From contig CM062209.1 of assembly GCA_031216445.1 (NCBI GenBank), positions 22,592,001-22,656,000 of the forward strand: a stretch of DNA of 64,000 nucleotides, in the 5' to 3' direction. Both the position numbers and the translations under genes were made by a program. Numbering within the stretch: the stretch's first letter is position 1; each line of letters begins with the position of its first letter. The stretch is from Lateolabrax maculatus. Taxonomy: Eukaryota > Chordata > Actinopteri > Acropomatiformes > Lateolabracidae. Shown here piece after piece: positions 13,848-23,430 of this stretch. The notes under the pieces were generated by a model that saw only the letters and a list, made by a program, of their open reading frames with translations, was not told the DNA's origin and made no database searches.

Positions 13848-16055
13848 AGGTCACAGTGATAGGCTTCACACTCGGTATCCCGGATGTCATCATGGGCATC
13901 ACCTTCTTGGCGGCCGGCACCAGCGTCCCCGACTGCATGGCCAGCCTTATAGTGGCACGACAAGGTAATCACACACACACACACACGCATAATGACAGGT
14001 TACCAAACTGTCATTTAACACAAACACACACACCGGTACAGCCCGATGGAAGCCAAACAACAGAATCAAAGTGAAGCCACTATCAAAGAGAGGAGATGAC
14101 AGACATGGGGGCGTGGGGGGGGGCGAGGGAAGACAGCCCGACAGGGTCCCTTCCTCCATCCTTTCATCTGTGTTTATTCTTGCTCCTGTCATCAAATATT
14201 TAGCGGGCCCTGTCTGTCTGTGCACGGGGGCTCGCTGGGATACGCACACTCGCCACCGCAGTTTAGTCGTCCCTCCTTCGCTTTGTAGCTGCTGTCGCTT
14301 CGTTGTTTTCTGCTGTAACAACCTACCTCTGCCCCCCCCCCCCACCCCCCTGTGTACCTTCCAACCTCCTCGTTGCCCACTCACTTTTCCTTTTATGCCG
14401 TCTCTCTGTACCTTTCTTTTCATGTTCCATCTGTTTCTGTTGCTTCATGACTCCTTCTCTGTGGGTGTGTCCAGGAATGGGAGACATGGCAGTGTCCAAC
14501 TCCATCGGCAGCAACGTGTTTGACATCTTGGTAGGGCTTGGGCTCCCCTGGGCCCTGAAGACCCTGGCCATCAACTACGGCTCTGATGTAAGTACCCCGC
14601 TCCTCAATGTGCTTCACACCCCTTCTTCTCAGGGTCCAACCAGATCCAGCGTACTCTGTGTGGTGATTCTATCTAGTTAAATAGGTTTACAAATCATAAG
14701 CAGTAAAATAGAATGTCTTTCAGTTTCAGCAGTAATCTAGTTGTTGTCTGCACATCCAAGGCCTTTCCAAGGTGCACTTCCTTGTTTGCATCAACCAAAA
14801 CTGAAAACACGTGCATCCGAAATGGAAATAAGAAAAAAAAAAACAAAGTGAAAGTTAGCTTTTCTTTTAAACATGGTTGTCAAGGCCACTGTGTTGTCCC
14901 CCTGCCTCCTCCTGATGTTGGCACACTATATAGAATCATTTGCCCAAACACACACACACACATGCTTGTGTGCACGAGGATGAAATACTGGTTTGTTGAT
15001 AAACACAAGAATACACATGGAATAGCTATTTATTTTCATGAGTAGTTATGTTAAAACTGCACCTCTTGTCCATACATTCAAAACTCCTTTAAACCCGAAC
15101 AAAAGATATGCAGACAGACATACCTCAGTGGAGATCATGTTATGTTTCACTTGTACTCAGCAGCCAGCAGAAACAGTTTGAAGGCTCCGTCACCTGAAGT
15201 AATGATGATCAGGATGAGGCCGGCAGCAGCTGCAACAACAACTGTTATATATTATTTATTATATAAAGTTGACAGTAATCTGATAATATACAGTATAATC
15301 ATTTGATCCAAGGGGCACTTGAGCCAAAGAGGGTAAAGGGTCAGCAGCTCAAGCCTTTTGAACATGGTGTTTATATCCGTGCACCACTGACGCTCTCCTT
15401 GACCCATTGTTTTTTTTATCCAACAAACCACACTATTATTCATTTATTCTTCAGACACAGTGCTCTGCAGCTTGTGTAGCACCACTCATTTCAAATGTGG
15501 ATATTTCTGAGCATCCTCATTAATTCAAAGAAAGGAAGTGAAACCCAGGCAAAAGCAGCCTAGGCTCAAAGTTAAGGCAAGATTGTTGTATTTTTTGCCA
15601 AGGTATTGGGATATTGTCTCTAGGTTTCCTGCCACCACCCCAATGGAACGGAGCTGAGTGGAATTCTGTTTGTGGTGTTAAAAAATTTAGAAATTACATT
15701 TAAATTTTTTTTTAAATAAATATGGGTGATTTGACCCCAACCTGTTTGCATGAGTACAGCTTACAGACCATGCATGGATCAGGGACGCTGAGATTTCATT
15801 TTAATGGTTTAATGTGGGAACCAGGGAACCATGATCCGTATCAGACACAATCATCTTTTAATGTGAAATACATATTTCAGTGTAAAGGAGTAAACAAGAA
15901 AAGGCAGTGTCTAACTGTGTCTTTGGTTTGGTCAGATAAGATACATATCATATGTCTTTATGCACACAGACGTTGATGGATAAAGTGAGAAAATAGGGCC
16001 ACACATGGCAGTGGTCGCCGGTTCAATTCCAGTCAGCAACCTTTGTTGCACATCA

Positions 16056-16086
<31 letters not shown>

Positions 16087-16428
16087 GTCTCTATCTCTAT
16101 CCCCCATTGCCTGCCTCTTAACTGTCCTGCCCAATGAATGGATAAAATGCCCAAAAAATAATCTTATAAAAATAAAAAATAAAAAGTGAGAAAATGTGAT
16201 AAAACCAGAAAAAAGTGCTGTAATCTGTGCACTTGAGATAAGAAAACCCAACTGGCTTTTAAAGATCATCAAATATCAGTCAACATGATAAACTGATGCA
16301 CTGCTTCATGAGATAACATAATCTGAATGACAACACGAGCCAATAGAGAGGAAACAGAACAACAAAAAGCAATTAAGAGGCAGAGAAATAACCATGAACA
16401 GAGGCTGTAAGGGAGGAGAGCATGGTCA

Positions 16429-16471
<43 letters not shown>

Positions 16472-17325
16472 AGGGAGGGACAGAGTGGGATTAAATCAAC
16501 TGGGTTATACACTGCACTATCCCAAATCATCAGCACAGAGAAAGGAGTGTTCTTCTGATGTACAAAGAAACTCAAACTCTCAGCAGAGTTGTTGTTTGTG
16601 ATTTATTTTGCTAAAATCATCAATCACATTTGAACTAAAGCATCATTTGTGTTCAGTCCCCATTGAACTCGATGATATTAGGTACTCAGACGATGTACTT
16701 ATTAGATGGAAAGTTTTTGCTTGTATTAACTGAATGGAGCTGAGGCGGAAAATGTTCATTAGAGCAGCTTTTATTTTGGTTTGAGTTTGATTGACGGATA
16801 ATTCCCAAAGATCTTTTTGTTCTCTTTCTTTCTTTTTCTTGATCATGTTGTAGCAGTGCTAATGTCTCACACGTTGTTGTTGTTGTTGTTGTTGCAGATC
16901 AAACTAAACAGCAAAGGCCTGATTTTCTCTGTGGGGCTGCTGCTGGCGTCGGTCTTTCTGACTGTGAGTAAACAACAGCGCGTCCTGTTGCACGTTCCAT
17001 AAGCAGGACAGTTTCTGACTTCTCTCTGTGTTTGTCTCGATCTGTGTATTGATCTGTTGTTTGCCTATGTCTCTCCACCTCCTCCCTGCCTGTCTGCCTG
17101 TCTGTCTTTGTCTTTGTCTTTGTCTGCCTGTCTGTCCGTCTGTCTCTCCCTCTATCTGTCTCTCTGTCTGTCCAGGTCCTGGGAGTTCACCTGAACAAGT
17201 GGACGTTGGACAAGCGCCTGGGTTTCACGTGTCTCCTCCTCTACTCCGTCTTCCTGTGTTTCTCCTGCCTCATCGAGTACAACATCTTCACCTTTGTCAA
17301 CCTGCCAACCTGCCGAGACGACTGA
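5057..17325 (+). CDS. slc24a3: K+-dependent Na+/Ca2+ exchanger 3 (NCKX3), 5'-incomplete, 15 coding exons
   Basis: Plasma-membrane antiporter that exports Ca2+ with K+ in exchange for Na+. Exons: 5057-5133, 7020-7094, 7261-7345, 7800-7903, 8671-8745, 8982-9007, 9146-9199, 10031-10158, 10604-10764, 11572-11812, 12684-12850, 13850-13964, 14475-14587, 16898-16963, 17176-17325. All junctions have AG acceptors and GT donors and keep frame, giving about 545 residues, which fits human NCKX3 (about 644) minus its N-terminal ~100. Both alpha repeats are present (GSSAPELFTSV in the first, GTSVPDCMASL and SNSIGSNVFDIL in the second). They are separated by a long hydrophilic loop ending in an acidic run. 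Choice of paralogue: the loop motif VDELLSAYPHQLSFSEAGL, the acidic NETENED stretch and GMGDMAVSNSIG match NCKX3 rather than NCKX4 (GLGDMAVSNTIG). The start codon and signal/first membrane segment lie upstream of the window. Ends NLPTCRDD then TGA. Confidence 0.95.
5134..7019 (+). other. slc24a3 intron
   Basis: Nothing coding. A CA repeat lies at 6351-6371 and the (GT)24 repeat at 6959-7006 adjoins the acceptor. The stretch around 6080-6330 looks like old interspersed-repeat sequence but I could not place it in a family. Confidence 0.6.
6959..7006. repeat. (GT)24 microsatellite next to a splice acceptor
   Basis: Ends 13 nt before slc24a3 exon at 7020. Confidence 0.95.
7020..7094 (+). CDS. 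slc24a3: slc24a3 exon 2 of 15 (TM1, VCDDYFVPSLE)
   Basis: Twenty-five codons in phase 0, containing YMFYALALVCDDYFVPSLEK, an almost invariant NCKX motif. Acceptor cccctgcag lies 13 nt after a (GT)24 repeat; donor is gtaaga. Confidence 0.94.
7190..7240. repeat. CTTC tetranucleotide repeat before a splice acceptor
   Basis: Imperfect TTCC/TTTC array, 20 nt before the exon at 7261. Confidence 0.9.
7261..7345 (+). CDS. slc24a3: slc24a3 exon 3 of 15 (alpha-1 repeat, first half)
   Basis: Encodes RLHLSEDVAGATFMAAGSS then APELFTSVI: the N-terminal half of the alpha-1 repeat, with the ion-coordinating Glu in the SAPE motif. The upstream CTTC-rich repeat provides the pyrimidine tract. Ends after the first base of a Gly codon; donor is gtgaga. 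Confidence 0.95.
7800..7903 (+). CDS. slc24a3: slc24a3 exon 4 of 15 (alpha-1 repeat, second half)
   Basis: Encodes GVFITKGDVGVGTIVGSAVF then NILCIIGVCGIFAVQ, the GTIVGSAVFNIL half of alpha-1 and the next helix. Acceptor gctgtgcag, donor gtacag; the donor is followed by CA-rich sequence. Confidence 0.95.
8561..8667. repeat. CTGT/CT compound repeat abutting a splice acceptor
   Basis: CTGC/CTGT units grade into pure CT; the exon begins at 8671. Confidence 0.95.
8671..8745 (+). CDS. slc24a3: slc24a3 exon 5 of 15 (loop and next membrane helix)
   Basis: Encodes TIRLSRWPLLRDSVYYTLSI then CALIV (25 codons). The acceptor tctcttccag directly follows about 100 nt of CTGT/CT repeat that serves as the pyrimidine tract. 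Donor gtaagg. Confidence 0.93.
8982..9007 (+). CDS. slc24a3: slc24a3 exon 6 of 15 (26-nt microexon)
   Basis: Codes for FIYDEKVV and two bases of Trp. The continuation IVFIYDEKV..WWE is conserved in NCKX3/4, so this very short exon is real. Acceptor cgatattacag, donor gtaagt. Confidence 0.9.
9146..9199 (+). CDS. slc24a3: slc24a3 exon 7 of 15 (membrane helix)
   Basis: Encodes WWEALTLILMYFVYILIMK across its junctions, a hydrophobic helix matching NCKX3 (WWESLVLVLMYLIYIVIMK). The last codon (AA|G) is split by a gtaagt donor. Confidence 0.92.
9200..10030 (+). other. slc24a3 intron
   Basis: AT-rich, with no repeat or exon recognised. Confidence 0.5.
10031..10158 (+). CDS. slc24a3: slc24a3 exon 8 of 15 (start of cytoplasmic loop)
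   Basis: Encodes MNSHVVRFLERRNKNSSS, then LRNGAANNAELDDGCDATAV and LLKK. NNAE.DD.CDAT.VLLKK is diagnostic of NCKX3 as opposed to NCKX4. Acceptor ctgttccag, donor gtacac. Confidence 0.93.
10264..10390 (+). repeat. Teleost dispersed repeat ending gttgaactattccttta
   Basis: Contains ggttagctgtttccccctg and ctttatgctaag. The same motifs occur in reverse complement at 31771-31802, and the same 3' end recurs at 11879-11897. MITE- or SINE-like; class not established. Confidence 0.55.
10551..10592. repeat. (GT)21 microsatellite next to a splice acceptor
   Basis: Ends 11 nt before the exon at 10604. Confidence 0.95.
10604..10764 (+). CDS. slc24a3: slc24a3 exon 9 of 15 (cytoplasmic loop)
   Basis: Encodes ANHRRKPSVLMVDELLSAY, PHQLSFSEAGLRIMITSHF and SPRTRLTMASRMLITE. 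The acceptor cctccag follows a (GT)21 repeat by 12 nt. Donor gtaagg. Confidence 0.94.
10765..11571 (+). other. slc24a3 intron
   Basis: An A-rich run lies near 10796-10820 and a GT repeat at 11539-11559 sits next to the acceptor. Nothing else recognised. Confidence 0.5.
11539..11559. repeat. GT microsatellite next to a splice acceptor
   Basis: Ends 12 nt before the exon at 11572. Confidence 0.9.
11572..11812 (+). CDS. slc24a3: slc24a3 exon 10 of 15 (variable, acidic loop)
   Basis: Starts RQRLISTRTLTNGDSDV and ends in an Asn/Glu/Asp-rich stretch (GNETENEDNENNENDEEE and more Glu) before PFVPFKCP. The family has the same acidic run here. The rest of the loop is fish-specific and Gly/Arg-rich. 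Acceptor gcttgacacag follows a GT repeat; donor gtaccg splits a codon after its first base. Confidence 0.9.
11813..12683 (+). other. slc24a3 intron
   Basis: The end of a dispersed repeat (gtgttgaactattccttta) lies at 11879-11897, the same end as the copy at 10371-10389. Otherwise unremarkable. Confidence 0.5.
12684..12850 (+). CDS. slc24a3: slc24a3 exon 11 of 15 (post-loop membrane helices)
   Basis: Encodes AGVFNKLKWLLAWPLCLLLY, FTVPNCSTPRWDNCFMLSF and TASTLWIAAFSYVMVWM, two hydrophobic helices around the family motif VPNC..PRW. Acceptor tgtttgcag, donor gtgaga. Confidence 0.94.
13654..13667 (+). promoter_or_regulatory. CTCF-like motif in a palindrome
   Basis: CCACTGGGGGGCAG matches the CTCF core with one mismatch and sits within ccactggggggcagtgg. 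May be part of a dispersed repeat. Confidence 0.3.
13791..13848. repeat. CTGT tetranucleotide array forming a splice acceptor
   Basis: About 14 units; its last ctgtcag is the acceptor of the exon at 13850. Confidence 0.95.
13850..13964 (+). CDS. slc24a3: slc24a3 exon 12 of 15 (alpha-2 repeat, first half)
   Basis: Encodes VTVIGFTLGIPDVIMGITFL, AAGTSVPDCMASLIVARQ. The Asp in SVPD is the expected alpha-2 acidic ion ligand. The acceptor is the last cag of a CTGT tetranucleotide array. The donor gtaatc runs straight into a CA repeat. Confidence 0.96.
13970..13986. repeat. CA repeat immediately after a splice donor
   Basis: Starts 5 nt inside the intron that follows the exon ending 13964. Confidence 0.9.
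14475..14587 (+). CDS. slc24a3: slc24a3 exon 13 of 15 (alpha-2 repeat, second half)
   Basis: Encodes GMGDMAVSNSIGSNVFDILV, GLGLPWALKTLAINYGSD. GMGDMAVSNSIG distinguishes NCKX3 from NCKX4. Acceptor gtgtccag, donor gtaagt. Confidence 0.96.
15982..16195 (+). mobile_element. tRNA-derived SINE with 13-bp target-site duplication
   Basis: A copy at 15995-16182 is flanked by AAAGTGAGAAAAT at 15982-15994 and again at 16183-16195. A box-B-like GGTTCAATTCC at 16020-16030 marks a tRNA-derived head; box A is missing, so the 5' end is truncated. The body carries a C/CT run and the 3' end is A-rich (ataaaaataaaaaat). Lies in an slc24a3 intron in the sense orientation. Confidence 0.8.
16432..16470. repeat. 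GT microsatellite
   Basis: Uninterrupted run of about 19 units, intronic. Confidence 0.95.
16873..16894. repeat. (GTT)7 repeat abutting a splice acceptor
   Basis: Merges into the acceptor gttgcag of the exon at 16898. Confidence 0.95.
16898..16963 (+). CDS. slc24a3: slc24a3 exon 14 of 15 (membrane helix)
   Basis: Encodes IKLNSKGLIFSVGLLLASVF then LT (22 codons, phase 0). The acceptor gttgcag is the end of a (GTT)n run; donor gtgagt. Confidence 0.94.
17083..17172. repeat. Imperfect CTGT array abutting a splice acceptor
   Basis: CTGC/CTGT/CTTTGT units end in the acceptor of the last slc24a3 exon (17176). Confidence 0.85.
17176..17325 (+). CDS. slc24a3: slc24a3 exon 15 of 15 (last helix, C terminus, stop)
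   Basis: Encodes VLGVHLNKWTLDKRLGFTCL, LLYSVFLCFSCLIEYNIF, TFVNLPTCRDD, then TGA at 17323-17325. The C terminus matches the NCKX consensus TFVNLPMC. The acceptor tctgtccag closes an imperfect CTGT array. Confidence 0.95.
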   Translation, partial: VLGVHLNKWTLDKRLGFTCLLLYSVFLCFSCLIEYNIFTFVNLPTCRDD

Positions 17326-20300
17326 GACGCACTCGCACAAACACACACACACACTGATGTACATACGTGCACACACACTCACACTAGACGTGGTGTTTGC
17401 AAAGAATTCCAAGTGAAGTATTAAACAGATGGAATGAGACCCCGAGAGTATGATTTTAAATCTAATCAACAGCCAGAATTTCTTGCAAATACCACTGGAC
17501 ACACGTCTGATTTCACACTTTCCTGCTTTTTGTTTCTCCTGTGAGACGATGTCCCACTCTGCTCTTCATGTTTTTTTTTTTTGATGCCCGTCTTTCTGCT
17601 CAGTGCAATATGGAGCGGCTCTGGTGTTTGCTCACGACCAGAGTGTGGGATTGATTTCAGGAGCAGAGGTGGAAATGACTGACGGTTAGAAGCCCTCACA
17701 CAGGACAGCGCTGAGGACAACAACCACGACAACTACAAACAAAACGTCTCTTTGTCGTCCGACTACTGCTTGCTTCTGACGCGAGGACCTTTATTTTGAA
17801 ACTCCCCGTATTTAGGTGTGAAAGTTGAAATGTTTCCTAGCTGCTAACCTTTCCTAAGAGGGAAGGAGTATCTCTGATCTTCTAGTTCAGAGTAACAATG
17901 ATAAAAGCAATGATGTAACTGGGTGGGAGGGTGTAGCTTAGCCCTGTGGTGCAGATTATGAAGATTTGTGGAGCTGTTTATACAAAGTTAGGGCCACGAG
18001 AGGAAGTCTTCAGACGGAGAACCGAATCTGTTATGCAGAGGAGCACATTTTTCCAGCGCCCATTATTTTAGGATTAATATATAGGATATATAGGATTTAT
18101 ATTTCCGTTATGTGGTCTGAGTGCGTTTTCCAATTTTGTCGCTTGTTCAGAACAATCCCAGGCATACAGCTACATTTTCAGATCAGAGCTACACACACAC
18201 ACAAACACACAGAAGCAGGGCATTATCCACTCACCTTTTTATAAATTAACTTCAATAGCATCGCAGCTGTAGCATCTGTGTTTTGTACTGGACATGAATT
18301 AATTATTTTTTTCTTTTTCCTCTGTAAATAGCACTCCTCTGTAAATACCCCCAGATGTCATATTTATTATTTATTCATGTCATACGCACATTTCTCCTCT
18401 GGAGGTCACAGAGCAACCTGGGCAGGTTTTATTTATGGACCTGGAGTTGCTGAAATCCACACCTTAGATCTTTTCAGACGTCCACTCGTGTACAAACAAG
18501 CACAATTTCCTCTGAAGGTTGATGTTATTAGTGACTTGATTTTGTCATGTGACGTGTGCGGATGTTTAAAAAGCGGAGTTCTAACTTGCACTGAAGAGCT
18601 TAAACTAGCTTCACAGGCAGACTGTAACTGTTGCTCCTTCAAATGCATGCTGATTATGAGGATAGCGTCCTTGTAAAATGAAGCAGGTTTGTGCGAAAAT
18701 TATCATATCAAGGTTTTAAAGAAGCAAATGTTGTGTTTTTTAGGGGGATTGTTTGTGGAGAGACGGACTGTTGATTATTCTCTTCTCAAAGACACCGACC
18801 AAATAGACTCAGAACAGTGGTGGCATTATTTAAAACGACAGCCAAGCAAGTTGGACGAGGTCTTTCCTCTGTGGCGGATGGATGTCCCGCTTCACTCCTC
18901 TGGGGTCCCGAAGAGGAAGTGAGGTATTTAAGTGGTAGTATCGTAGGAGTAGAGTAAAGATGCAATATAAAGCATCAGGACTTTTTTATCCCAGCTCTAA
19001 TATTTTAAGGCTGGGGTTTCAACTTTATTTTTATCCAGGAGTTCTTTGTATTTTGTAATGCCTAATGTCTAGATTTGTCCAGATATGGTAGGTTTGTGGT
19101 ACATTAATATTCCTACTAGTTTTTAGAGCATGTACAGTGTGGTTCGTGAACCCTACGAGGGATTTTTACTCCACTACGGGAGTCAAGGCATGCCAGCGAA
19201 GTCACACTATTCCTCAAAGACTTCCACCACTGCAGAAGTGAACACTCGTCTGTCAGAGCCTGTTGATTCTCACACAGTACCCATCAAAATGTCAGCTTTT
19301 CCTCCAGATAGGTTCATTTGAAATGTCAAGTGCCCTACTCCTTTTTCTTCTCGTTGAGGGGAGACAATTGCTAAAATAAAACTAAGTCTGATTTGTTTCA
19401 GGTACATTTTAATTTATTGATCAGTAATATAAAATATCAAATCTGAGAAATATTGTCTTACGAATGTACAAATAATGTTATTTTGTTTATATATTATACA
19501 TATTTATTTCTTCAGAGACACAGGCAGAATACTCTGTGCTATGACCGGAAAACAGGGTTTAAATGTGTTTTGAATCTTATGTAATGCAATAACTATGAGC
19601 TTACAAATATGTAAATATGCCGCTTTAATGATCAAAGATGAATTTATAATAGAGTTTAAAAAGATGTATTCAAATTGTAAATGATGTCTGTCAATATGTG
19701 ACACTGTAACAGCTTGTTGTTCTTTATGAAATTGTTATCGATGACTATACAATCAATCAAAACAGGACTGTTATTTACACAAAGAGCCCCACGAATCCAA
19801 ACATCATAACGGCCAGTTCTGCCATGCAGCAAAATCAAATTACTGGTTAGCTGAATTCTTTAAATCCTCATAAATCCTGTACATTCTGGTTATAAAGTCT
19901 GCCTGGAGGGAGACCTCTTTAGAATCTGAGGTAGTCATTTTATTTATCACAAGCACGTCATATCAGGGAAGAAATGTTACTGCATCTCAGTGATCAAAGA
20001 CACAGCTTTTAAACATTGATTTTATAGGTCCCATCATTTCCTAATAATTTCTTCAAAAGTTTACTGATTTTCATTATTCCAAATCTATGTAAGATCATCA
20101 AATAGATTAAATATGATATAATATCAAATTACTACAAATCAATCAAAATTGTAAAATACTTAGTCTAAATTTAGATTCATGAGAAAAGTCATATTGATGA
20201 GTGTAGTACATTTCTGACCCATTTTCTATATTTCGACTTTTAAATCATATTTCTGACTTAGTATTTCATTATTTAGCCTTACTATCTAATTGTATTGTGA

Positions 20301-21820
20301 CTTTAAATAAATTCTATTTAATTTTCAAAGTCATAATTTTGATTTAGTATCTAAAAATGTAAAATTAGTTATTTTATATTTGTCATACTTAACATTTCTT
20401 CCTTTCCCTGGCAGAAATGGGCTTCCATAAATTCTCCAGAAGAACTGCTACTATCCTAATGGGTGGGAAACCTGATATTAAACCCAAGTAAATATTCCTT
20501 TATGATTAGAAACTTTATTCATCACTTAATTTTTTGTTTACCTGTAGACATTTTTGTTATTTTGTCATTTATTGGACCTGCTGTGCACTGACTTAAAGAC
20601 TCTTTAGGTTAAGATAGCAGTTATTAATTGGAAGTTTACTAACTGGGCACTGTCTCTGTTTTGATTGTAATTGTTCCAAATTACAATAATTTCCAGGGAG
20701 CTTCCTAAAAATGTAAACTTATATATCAGCTTCTCTCTAGGAAATTGTTAGGAAGGCATGGGACCAATGAAATAAAATGTTAGATCATTATTTTTATCCC
20801 TCCCAAATCCCAACATGCTGATGACTGTTGGTACATTGAAAATCAACACTGTTCAAAGTTTAGTTTCATTTTGAGAAGTGGATCTTTAAGTATTGTGTAT
20901 TGTAGCATTCCTGGCTTAAACCAGTGTCTGTCACTAGCCACAAGCGCTCTACTGTTTTGGTTAAACAGATATTAGCTCTGTCATTCAATATGCTGGCTGT
21001 TGAAGAAAAATCACTGACTACAAGGTATATTTCATCCTTTAATGTTTTCAAGTATTACCAGAATCTTTATAACCCAGGGCATTTTTCAGTTTATCACGTA
21101 TATCAGAAAATATCTGTATCATGCACTTTACCATTTACCAACTGATTCTACAGATTATTTGGTTCAATGCATTCTGTGCTGCTATTCACTGCATGTACCT
21201 AACACCTAAACATAGGGTACCATGTCTTTAAAACTAACCAAACTACCACAAAGACGCTCACATTTTGAAAAGAGGCGTCTTGTAGAGGAGATTTCTAAAT
21301 AATTTGTGATATTCACATGGGTGATATTGCTAATGTACATATGTACATAGATAGGTGTAAATGTATTTATATATTTTTTGTCTCAATCTGTATATCTGTT
21401 GAATATATTTTCATAGATCCTAGGTCTCCCTTGTACTCCCCTTTGTTTTGATGTGTTTGAGACCTCCGACGCTATTGTCCTTTGTTTACTCGCATGGAGA
21501 TATTTCACTATAATAAATTATTTATGGTAAATCTTAATGTACCTTGGGATGAGACTCCAATGAGTTTTTAGATGGCACTGGGTTTAGTATGAACTGGATA
21601 TTCTAGATGACTGCATGCTGTTGCTAGTATAGGATATACTGTAAGAGATGGAGAGTGAGAGTGTTTGCATACGATATGTTTCTCTACGTGTCCAAGCTTT
21701 ACCTCTTCCTACACAAATAACTTTTCAACAGAATGGTTTACTTTGTGTTTCGATGTTTCAAATGTAATTTTAGAGATAATTTTGCTACCTGAGCATTAAT
21801 AAAGTTGTCTTTGCTTAAGG
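17326..21820 (+). other. slc24a3: slc24a3 3' UTR (inferred), about 4.5 kb
   Basis: No coding potential; short ORFs only. The first 60 nt after the stop are a CA-rich run. The region becomes very AT-rich after 19,300. Poly(A) signals AATAAA occur at 19375, 20771, 21512 and 21798, so several 3' UTR lengths are possible. The extent is inferred from the last strong signal; part of it could instead be intergenic. Confidence 0.55.
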
Positions 21821-21851
21821 TAACACAAACTGGTTGTGTAGTACATGTTTG
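21798..21851 (+). terminator. slc24a3: Best poly(A) signal for slc24a3
   Basis: AATAAA at 21798-21803 is followed about 25-45 nt later by GT-rich sequence (ggttgtgtagtacatgtttgttgg), the usual arrangement of hexamer plus downstream GU-rich element. It lies about 4.5 kb after the stop codon. Confidence 0.55.
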
Positions 21852-23410
21852 TTGGACTTACAAACTCACACATGCATGCAGAAACTAACCAATACGGGCT
21901 GACTTTTATATGTATCATTTAACAGTGAATGAGTAAATGTATACTTTTATTCAAGCGTCATACACATGAAGGCAGGGGTTAAGAAGTTCTCAGATCCTTT
22001 CCTTAAGCAAGCAGTAAGACCAGTGTATAAGTATTAACATACCTAAAGTATCAAATTTAAAATTACTCATAATGCTGAATAGCCTCTTTCAGATTGCACA
22101 CCTGGGTACCAAAGTCTTTAAAATACAACGTCTGGGCACCGTGAATCTCTGTAACAAAGGGCGTGCCAACTCATCAAGTAGATTTTGAGATATTTCACAA
22201 AATAAGTTAAAACTTCGACCTGCAGGTGATAATTTGGTTAAACACTGATGCATTTTCAATAAACTTCAGCACTGTCTTTTGTATCATTTCATTTTCCTTT
22301 GCACATTTCTACCAGTGTGCATTTGACAATGCTTAATATGAAATCAGTTTACACACAGTGTAATTGAACAGTTAACTTAAGGAATAAATAAATCCAAGTA
22401 ATTAAAAAAAAAACAAAAGCGATCAAGACCTTTTCAGTGTCAGGGTAAATTTTCTAAAGGACTGGGGGTGGTGTTGAGGAACTCAGCAGTTTTAAAATCC
22501 TGGCTATGGCCCTGAGTTTAGTTAATATGCCTTTAAGCCCATGGAGATGGCACCTGACTGACAGGTTGAGCAATGCCATTTAAAGATCAGCATCCACCCG
22601 CTGGTTGGTGGATGAAAGGCTTTCAGCCTGGACAGCCTCAGAAAGTGGAAATGATGAGGTCAGGTGAAAAAAAAAAAGGCCAATAGAAATGATCTTGAAC
22701 TTTCACGAAAGCATCATTCTGTGAGCCAGAGGTCACCTGATGGACAACACCTTCCGCCCCCTACGTGAAGCTGGGAAGTGCTCTGGGCAGCTCCCTCGGG
22801 GACAGAATGCTCTACCTGCAGTCTGTCATTTGTCCCTGCTGCTGCCAGGCCATCACTGCTCCCATCAAACCAAAACTCAACACACAACTCAATGGATAAC
22901 TTACTGCACTACTTTCACTGCAATATAACACGATTTTTTTTTTACACAAATGCACAAACAGTTTTATTTGCAGACACAATAAACTGCCCCCCTTCATGAT
23001 TCTTATATTCTTTTTCAGGATGACTTTCTACTGTCTCACCAGGGATTATAAATGAAAAGCCACCTTTTGGATAACTCTGGCGCATTTACAGCAATGTTTA
23101 TTACAGAACACTCTCTCTGTCAAATTAGCCAATAAATAAAAATGAAATAAATTCCAGTCCATTCAGTACAATTTTAGTTTAAGTGCAAATTATGACATTT
23201 AATTATCTCAACTAGTTCATTCTGTCACTTATTTGTTGTTTTCTGTTGTGTCAGGTAGGTTTCATCAGTAGCTGGCAGATGAAACCAGGAGCTCTGTGGA
23301 CTGCTGAAACAGTGTGAACATGTTGGCTGTTAGCCTCCTCTGGTGGTGAAGTACTAGTACAACAGGGCTTGATAGAGCAGCTTTGATCAAATACAAACAT
23401 AAAGTCAGAC
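21852..23410. other. Intergenic gap between convergent slc24a3 and rin2
   Basis: About 1.6 kb without coding potential. Boundaries depend on the poly(A) sites chosen for the two genes. A-rich tracts lie near 22405 and 22668. Nothing else recognised. Confidence 0.45.
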
Positions 23411-23430
23411 ATATAATTCCATTTCCAACA

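Larger units (their letters stand above)
12851..13849 (+). other. slc24a3 intron
   Basis: Holds a CTCF-like motif within a small palindrome (13652-13672) and the CTGT array (13791-13848) that abuts the next exon. Confidence 0.5.
14588..16897 (+). other. slc24a3 intron with SINE insertion
   Basis: Contains a SINE with target-site duplication (15982-16195), a GT microsatellite (16432-16470) and the GTT run before the acceptor. No coding exon seen. Confidence 0.6.

Noticed and set aside
13791..13848. Regular CTGT units as a CRISPR-like array
   Set aside because: No spacers; a plain tetranucleotide microsatellite in a eukaryotic intron.
16020..16030. Functional tRNA gene at the box-B-like motif
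   Set aside because: No cloverleaf, no box A, and a TSD-flanked A-tailed structure show it is a SINE.
5057..17325. Identity as slc24a4 (NCKX4) or slc24a2
   Set aside because: The cytoplasmic loop (VDELLSAYPHQLSFSEAG, NNAELDDGCDAT, acidic NETENED run) and GMGDMAVSNSIG match NCKX3; NCKX4 differs at each of these.
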